A DNA stretch of 64,000 nt. Origin: Haloarchaeobius sp. HME9146 (GTDB lineage: Archaea > Halobacteriota > Halobacteria > Halobacteriales > Natrialbaceae). Position 1 is the first letter of the stretch; each line of letters opens with the position of its first letter. The translations under genes and the position numbers were made by a program. Below the pieces are notes generated by a model. The model was not told the DNA's origin and did not search any database. It saw only the letters and a list, made by a program, of their open reading frames with translations. The DNA lies in contig NZ_JAODVR010000002.1 of assembly GCF_025399835.1 (NCBI RefSeq), forward strand, positions 124,001 to 188,000. Direction: 5' to 3'. Below are positions 60,490-64,000 of the stretch, piece after piece.

Positions 60490-60804
60490 GCCGTCGATTG
60501 TGGCGGATGTGGCATTCGTGCTTCACCGACAGCGCGGAGGTACTTCAATCTGGTCGTGATTATCAGAGTAATCATGACCACGATGTGTTTTCCCCGATTC
60601 GCCCGAATTCGAGAGTCTGAGCCCACGAACAGCCCACACAGCCCCTATATAAACCTTATGACGCTATAGCAAATCGGCTGAACCGCTCTGAGACGACACT
60701 GCGTCAGCACTGCTGGAGAAGCCAGGTTCGTACGGTCGATAGCCGGAATTTCTCCGGAGTCGAGCGAGAAGCAGTATTCCGAACGTCGAAGTGATGTGGC
60801 TGGA
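60490..60804. other. gene-free tract upstream of integrase
   Basis: This 315-bp tract holds a near-perfect inverted repeat (60552-60579) and a strong TATA-like CTATATAAAC at about 60644-60653 that could read either way. If it serves the integrase, the mRNA would have a leader of over 100 bases. No supported gene was seen. Confidence 0.55.
60552..60579. repeat. inverted repeat upstream of integrase gene
   Basis: GGTCGTGATTA and TAATCATGACC form arms of 11 bp that match at 10 positions around a 6-bp spacer. It lies 63-90 bp upstream of the integrase GTG, where a regulator or the recombinase itself might bind. Confidence 0.5.
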
Positions 60805-61518
60805 TTACTCGACGATGGTGTTCCGAAGGGTGCCGACCCCCTCGTAGTGGATCTCGACCGTCTCACCCGGGTCGACCAGCCCCGGGTTCGCAGGACTTCC
60901 GAACGCGATGACGTCTCCCGGCTGGAACGTGAATCGCTTCGAGAGATACGAGAGGATCTCGTGCGGCCCGAACAGCATCAGTTCGGTGTTCGCCTCCTGT
61001 CGTCGCTCCCCGCCGACGTCGGTCCACATGTCCATGTCGGTCGGGTCGACGTCCGTCTCGAGCCACGGGCCGAGTGGGCCAGACCGGTCGAACGCCTTCC
61101 GAGCGGTCCGCCCCTGCTGGTCGAGCGCGTCGAGGTCGTTCATGATGGTGTAGCCGCGAACGACTTCGGGAACTTCATCGACAGAGAGGTCCCGGCAGCG
61201 CTCGTCGATGACCGCTGCGAGTTCTCCAGCGTAGGTCAGCTCGTCGGTGAACTCGGGATAGGGAATCGGTTGCTCGTGTGCCGCGAGCGAGGTCCGGGGT
61301 TTGATGAAGAAGTCGGGTTCGTCCGGTCGTTCGTACTCCATCTGGTCCAGCGTCTCGGCGTAGTTCCGACCGACACAGTACAGCGTCGACGGGTCACAGG
61401 GTGGGAGCAACTCACCGTCGACGCCGACCTCGTAGTCGCCATCCGCGGCGTGAATCACTCCGTCCTCGTAGTGCCCCTCGACGGGGCCGTCCGGTGTGGA
61501 AAGTCGTGCGATTCGCAT
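60805..61518 (-). CDS. fumarylacetoacetate hydrolase (FAH) family protein
   Basis: The 237-residue protein keeps the FAH metal pattern in LTYAGELAAVID and the conserved end GDVIAFGSPANPGLVDPGE. It is shorter than the FAH protein at 4332. GATTACTAATC near 61545 is 27 bp before the ATG, so it is leaderless. It probably cleaves or isomerises a ketoacid. It ends 315 bp from the integrase gene and shares no operon with it. Confidence 0.88.
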   Translation of the reverse strand: MRIARLSTPDGPVEGHYEDGVIHAADGDYEVGVDGELLPPCDPSTLYCVGRNYAETLDQMEYERPDEPDFFIKPRTSLAAHEQPIPYPEFTDELTYAGELAAVIDERCRDLSVDEVPEVVRGYTIMNDLDALDQQGRTARKAFDRSGPLGPWLETDVDPTDMDMWTDVGGERRQEANTELMLFGPHEILSYLSKRFTFQPGDVIAFGSPANPGLVDPGETVEIHYEGVGTLRNTIVE

Positions 61519-61593
61519 ACTTGGAGTATCGAACCGACGTGATTAGTAATCGTTGGACCGAAATCGCTCCGGAATCGCGCAGCCCAGTCCAGT

Positions 61594-62571
61594 TCAGTCC
61601 CAGAGGTCGTACATGTCGTCACGGACGCCGCCGGTGAAGCGCTCGCCGTCGGCGTAGACGCCGATCTCGTCCTCGGCTGCCGGTTCGTCGACCGTGGCGA
61701 CGATGCTCGCCTCGATTCCTTCCGCCCGCAGCGCCGAGAGCGTTTGCTCGGCCTTCGCTTCGGGGACGCTCGCGAGCATCCCACCCGAGCCGAGCACCCG
61801 GAGCGGGTCGACAGCCATCGCATCACACAGCGTCTGCGTCTCCGGCCGGACCGGGACGTCCCCTCGCGACACGTCGAGCCGGACCGCCGACGCGCAGGCG
61901 AGTTCGACCAGTCCGTTCAGCACACCGCCTTCGGTCGGGTCGTGCATCGCCGTCGCGACCGACCCGAGGACCGCGGCTTCGGGGAGGACGCTGATGTCGT
62001 CGAAGAACCCTGTCGCGCGGTCGATGGTTTCGGATTCGACGCCGCGCTCGGTGAGGTCGGCGCGGAAGTCCGTCGCGAGGACGGCAGTCGCTTCGATACC
62101 GGCACCCTTGGTGAGTATCACGACGTCCCCTGGCTCCGCCCCGGAGGTCGGGACGTACCGGTCGGTCGGGCCCATGCAGGTCAACGAGAGCAACGGGCGG
62201 GCGAGCCCGGCAACCGTCTCCGTGTGTCCACCGACGATGGAGATTCCCAGCCGGCTGGCCTCGTCGTCGAGTTGGGCGGTGATGTCGTCGATGAGGTCGA
62301 CGTCCGGGTCCGGGAGGAGGATGGTGCTCACGAGCCATTCCGGAACGCCACCGCAGGCGGCGACGTCGTTACTCGCGATGGCGACACCGAGCGTCCCGAT
62401 GCGTTCCGCCGCGAGCGAGATGGGGTCGGTGCTGACGACCATGGTTCCCTCGTCGGTGGCGATGGCCGCTGCGTCCTCCCCGTAGCCGGGGCCGACGAGC
62501 AGGTCCTCGTTGGCCGCGCCCGTCCGCGAGAAGATGTAGCGGTCGAGGTCCGCAGGCGAGAGTTTGCTCAT
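61594..62571 (-). CDS. AIR synthase-related protein (HypE-like)
   Basis: The 325-residue protein has the ATP-binding pattern of AIR synthase/HypE/ThiL proteins: GYGEDAAAI, STDPIS, IGTLGVAIASNDVAACGG, GHTET, ILTKGAGIE and the MHDPTEGGV loop. The C-terminal Cys of true HypE is absent, and no hydrogenase genes are here, so the call stays general. The start MSKLSPADLDRY has a GAGGAGG ribosome site just before it. It is divergent from the aminotransferase gene. Confidence 0.86.
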   Translation of the reverse strand: MSKLSPADLDRYIFSRTGAANEDLLVGPGYGEDAAAIATDEGTMVVSTDPISLAAERIGTLGVAIASNDVAACGGVPEWLVSTILLPDPDVDLIDDITAQLDDEASRLGISIVGGHTETVAGLARPLLSLTCMGPTDRYVPTSGAEPGDVVILTKGAGIEATAVLATDFRADLTERGVESETIDRATGFFDDISVLPEAAVLGSVATAMHDPTEGGVLNGLVELACASAVRLDVSRGDVPVRPETQTLCDAMAVDPLRVLGSGGMLASVPEAKAEQTLSALRAEGIEASIVATVDEPAAEDEIGVYADGERFTGGVRDDMYDLWD

Positions 62572-62650
62572 GTCCTCCTCTGTGTGTGGTGTGCTTTTGT
62601 GCCTTCCGTCGAGCGCTGGGTTGAAGCGACCGTACCGACAACGGCTCTCT

Positions 62651-63706
62651 ATGCAGATGACACCCGGTCCGACGGCCGTTCCCCCGCGGGTTCGAGACCG
62701 CATGAGCGACCCGATGCCGAACCCCGACGTGGAGCAGGCCTTCTTCGACATGTACGACGACGTCTGCGAGAACCTCCAGACCGTCTACGGAACCGACGAC
62801 GACGACGTGATCGTCATGGGTGGCGAGGGTATCCTCGGACTCGAAGCGGCCATCGCCTCGACGGTCGCCCTGGGCGACGAGGTGCTGTGCATCTCGAACG
62901 GGCTCTACGGCGACGGCTTCGCCGACTTCGTCGAGAACTACGGCGGGGACCCCACGCTCGTCGGGGCCGACTACACCGACCCCCTGGACGTCGAAGCCGT
63001 CGAGGCGGCCCTCGACGACGGTGATTACAAGGTCGCGACCATGGTCCACTGTGAGACCCCGACGGGCACGCTAAACGACATCGAGCCCGTCCTCGAACTG
63101 TGCCACGAACACGACGTGCTGACCGTGGTCGACGCCGTCTCCTCGCTCGGTGGGACGCCCGTCCCGAGCGAGCACATCGACATCAATCTCGGCGCGTCCC
63201 AGAAAGCGTTCAGTTCGCCACCGGGACTGACGACGGTCGCCGTCAGCGACCGCGCCTGGGCGGTCACAGAGGAGCGCGACCCGAACTCGCTCTACACCAA
63301 CCTGCTCCCGTGGCGCGACACCAGCGACATGTTCCCCTACACCCACCTCGTCGCCAACGTCGCCGCGCTCGACGAATCGCTGTCGATGCTGCTGGACGAA
63401 GGTATCGATTCGGTGTACGAGCGCCACGAGACCGCGGCTGCCCGCTGCCGCGAACGCGGGGCAGAGCTCGGGCTCGACCTGTACCCCGATGCCGAGCGCA
63501 GCGCACCGACGGTGACGGCGTTCCACCTCCCCGGAGAGGCAGCGACCGTCCAGCACGAACTCGAGGAGGAGCACGACATCGTCCTCTCGACCGGACTCGG
63601 TGACCTTGCGGACGACATCCTCCGCGTCGGGCACATGGGCTACAACGCGAAGGTCGAGAAGGTCGAGCAGGTGATGGACGCGCTGGAGCAGGTTCTGACG
63701 GAGTAG
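62651..63706 (+). CDS. class V (alanine-glyoxylate-type) aminotransferase
   Basis: The 351-residue protein has the class V PLP-enzyme pattern: MGGEGILGLEAAIAS, VVDAVSSLGGTP and the PLP Lys in LGASQKAFSSPPGL. It transfers amino groups between alanine or a similar donor and glyoxylate or another ketoacid. The start MQMTPGPTAVPPRV was chosen because the longer frame runs across the divergent promoter. Its stop is 35 bp before the GatC-like gene start. Confidence 0.88.
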   Translation: MQMTPGPTAVPPRVRDRMSDPMPNPDVEQAFFDMYDDVCENLQTVYGTDDDDVIVMGGEGILGLEAAIASTVALGDEVLCISNGLYGDGFADFVENYGGDPTLVGADYTDPLDVEAVEAALDDGDYKVATMVHCETPTGTLNDIEPVLELCHEHDVLTVVDAVSSLGGTPVPSEHIDINLGASQKAFSSPPGLTTVAVSDRAWAVTEERDPNSLYTNLLPWRDTSDMFPYTHLVANVAALDESLSMLLDEGIDSVYERHETAAARCRERGAELGLDLYPDAERSAPTVTAFHLPGEAATVQHELEEEHDIVLSTGLGDLADDILRVGHMGYNAKVEKVEQVMDALEQVLTE

Positions 63707-63710
63707 GTAG

Positions 63711-63717
63711 CTTTTTA
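63711..63717 (+). promoter_or_regulatory. TATA box for GatC-like gene
   Basis: CTTTTTA lies 27 bp before the GTG at 63741 and directly after the aminotransferase stop, giving the PTS gene its own leaderless promoter. Confidence 0.55.
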
Positions 63718-63740
63718 CTCGGCTCCTTGTGAGTTAGCCC

Positions 63741-64000
63741 GTGTACGATTTGTCGGGCAGGCTGGTTCGCGAAGCGTTCTCGACGCTGTCGCTCGCCCCC
63801 GAGCTATTGCTGCAGGCAGACGGTGGCGTCCAGCTTCTGGAGCAGGTGCAGTCGCTGTTCTCGGCGATGGGTCCGGCGTTGCTCATGCCGGTCATCGTGT
63901 TCCTCCTCGGCGTCGTCGTGGGCTTGCCAGTTCTCAGCGCGGTTCGCTCCGGCCTGCTCGTCGGCGTCGCCTTCGTCGGTATCTTCGCGCTCCTGGACTT
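63741..64000 (+). CDS. GatC-like PTS permease IIC component (3' end cut off by the window)
   Basis: The 86 visible residues begin with GTG (VYDLSGRLVREAFS) and continue with MGPALLMPVIVFLLGVVVG and SGLLVGVAFVGIFALLD, which resembles the N-terminal region of galactitol-type PTS IIC proteins. These import and phosphorylate sugars or polyols with PEP. The rest lies beyond the window. PTS systems are rare in archaea but are known in some haloarchaea. Confidence in the family is moderate because only part is seen. Confidence 0.7.
   Translation, partial: MYDLSGRLVREAFSTLSLAPELLLQADGGVQLLEQVQSLFSAMGPALLMPVIVFLLGVVVGLPVLSAVRSGLLVGVAFVGIFALLD

Noticed and set aside
61594-62571. Hydrogenase maturation protein HypE
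   Set aside because: No hydrogenase genes are present and the C-terminal Cys needed for HypE chemistry is absent, so only the wider AIR synthase family is called.
1-64000. CRISPR arrays, tRNA or rRNA genes, insertion sequences
   Set aside because: No spaced direct repeats, tRNA-like cloverleaf, rRNA motif or transposase was recognised by reading; a dedicated scan could still find a weak case.

Overview
The window looks like the chromosome of a halophilic archaeon (class Halobacteria). The DNA is GC-rich and codes for acidic proteins. Most genes start at an ATG about 26-29 bp downstream of a TATA-like box, the archaeal leaderless layout, and several exported proteins carry Tat-type twin-arginine lipoprotein signals. 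No rRNA, tRNA, CRISPR array or insertion sequence was recognised. The genus cannot be named from this sequence.

Positions 1-30989 are a catabolic region for sugars, glycans and related compounds. It starts with the tail of an oligopeptide/oligosaccharide-type ABC transporter binding protein. Three Gfo/Idh/MocA oxidoreductases, two xylose-isomerase-like TIM-barrel proteins, two enolase-superfamily enzymes, a hydroxyacid dehydrogenase, an SDR, an aldo/keto reductase, a medium-chain dehydrogenase, FAH-type and luciferase-type enzymes, and a creatininase-family hydrolase follow. Glycan-directed enzymes (a GH20 hexosaminidase, a GH43/GH130-like propeller and two sulfatases with CxPxR sites) lack signal peptides. 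This suggests that sulfated or amino-sugar oligosaccharides are imported and then broken down in the cytoplasm.

Positions 31743-39867 hold two IclR regulators, an aldehyde dehydrogenase, a saccharopine-dehydrogenase-like enzyme and a tight operon of amidohydrolase, stand-alone Rieske protein and BCCT transporter. A UspA protein, an EamA protein, an MFS carrier and an amino-acid permease with a UspA-like C-terminal region follow.

Positions 45357-54419 hold an acetoin-dehydrogenase-like 2-oxoacid/hydroxyketone dehydrogenase locus: E1 alpha, E1 beta, an AcoX-like protein, an odd E2 and an E3, with an IclR regulator. The E2 has two identical E3-binding domains and lacks the HxxxDG acyltransferase motif.

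Positions 55142-64000 hold an exported pair (a divergent DyP-like Tat lipoprotein and a CRTAC1/ASPIC lipoprotein), a small acidic protein, a UspA protein, a tyrosine recombinase, a second FAH enzyme, an AIR-synthase-like protein, a class V aminotransferase and the start of a GatC-like PTS permease.

Two families of dyad-symmetric DNA motif recur in the gene-free tracts. GTTACR-N10-TGTAAC occurs four times, always with TA at the centre of symmetry. RTTCGNNRTYRTCGAAY occurs four times around two IclR genes. Together with the unusual E2 and the possible oxidative deglycosylation gene pair, these are the most interesting signals in the window.
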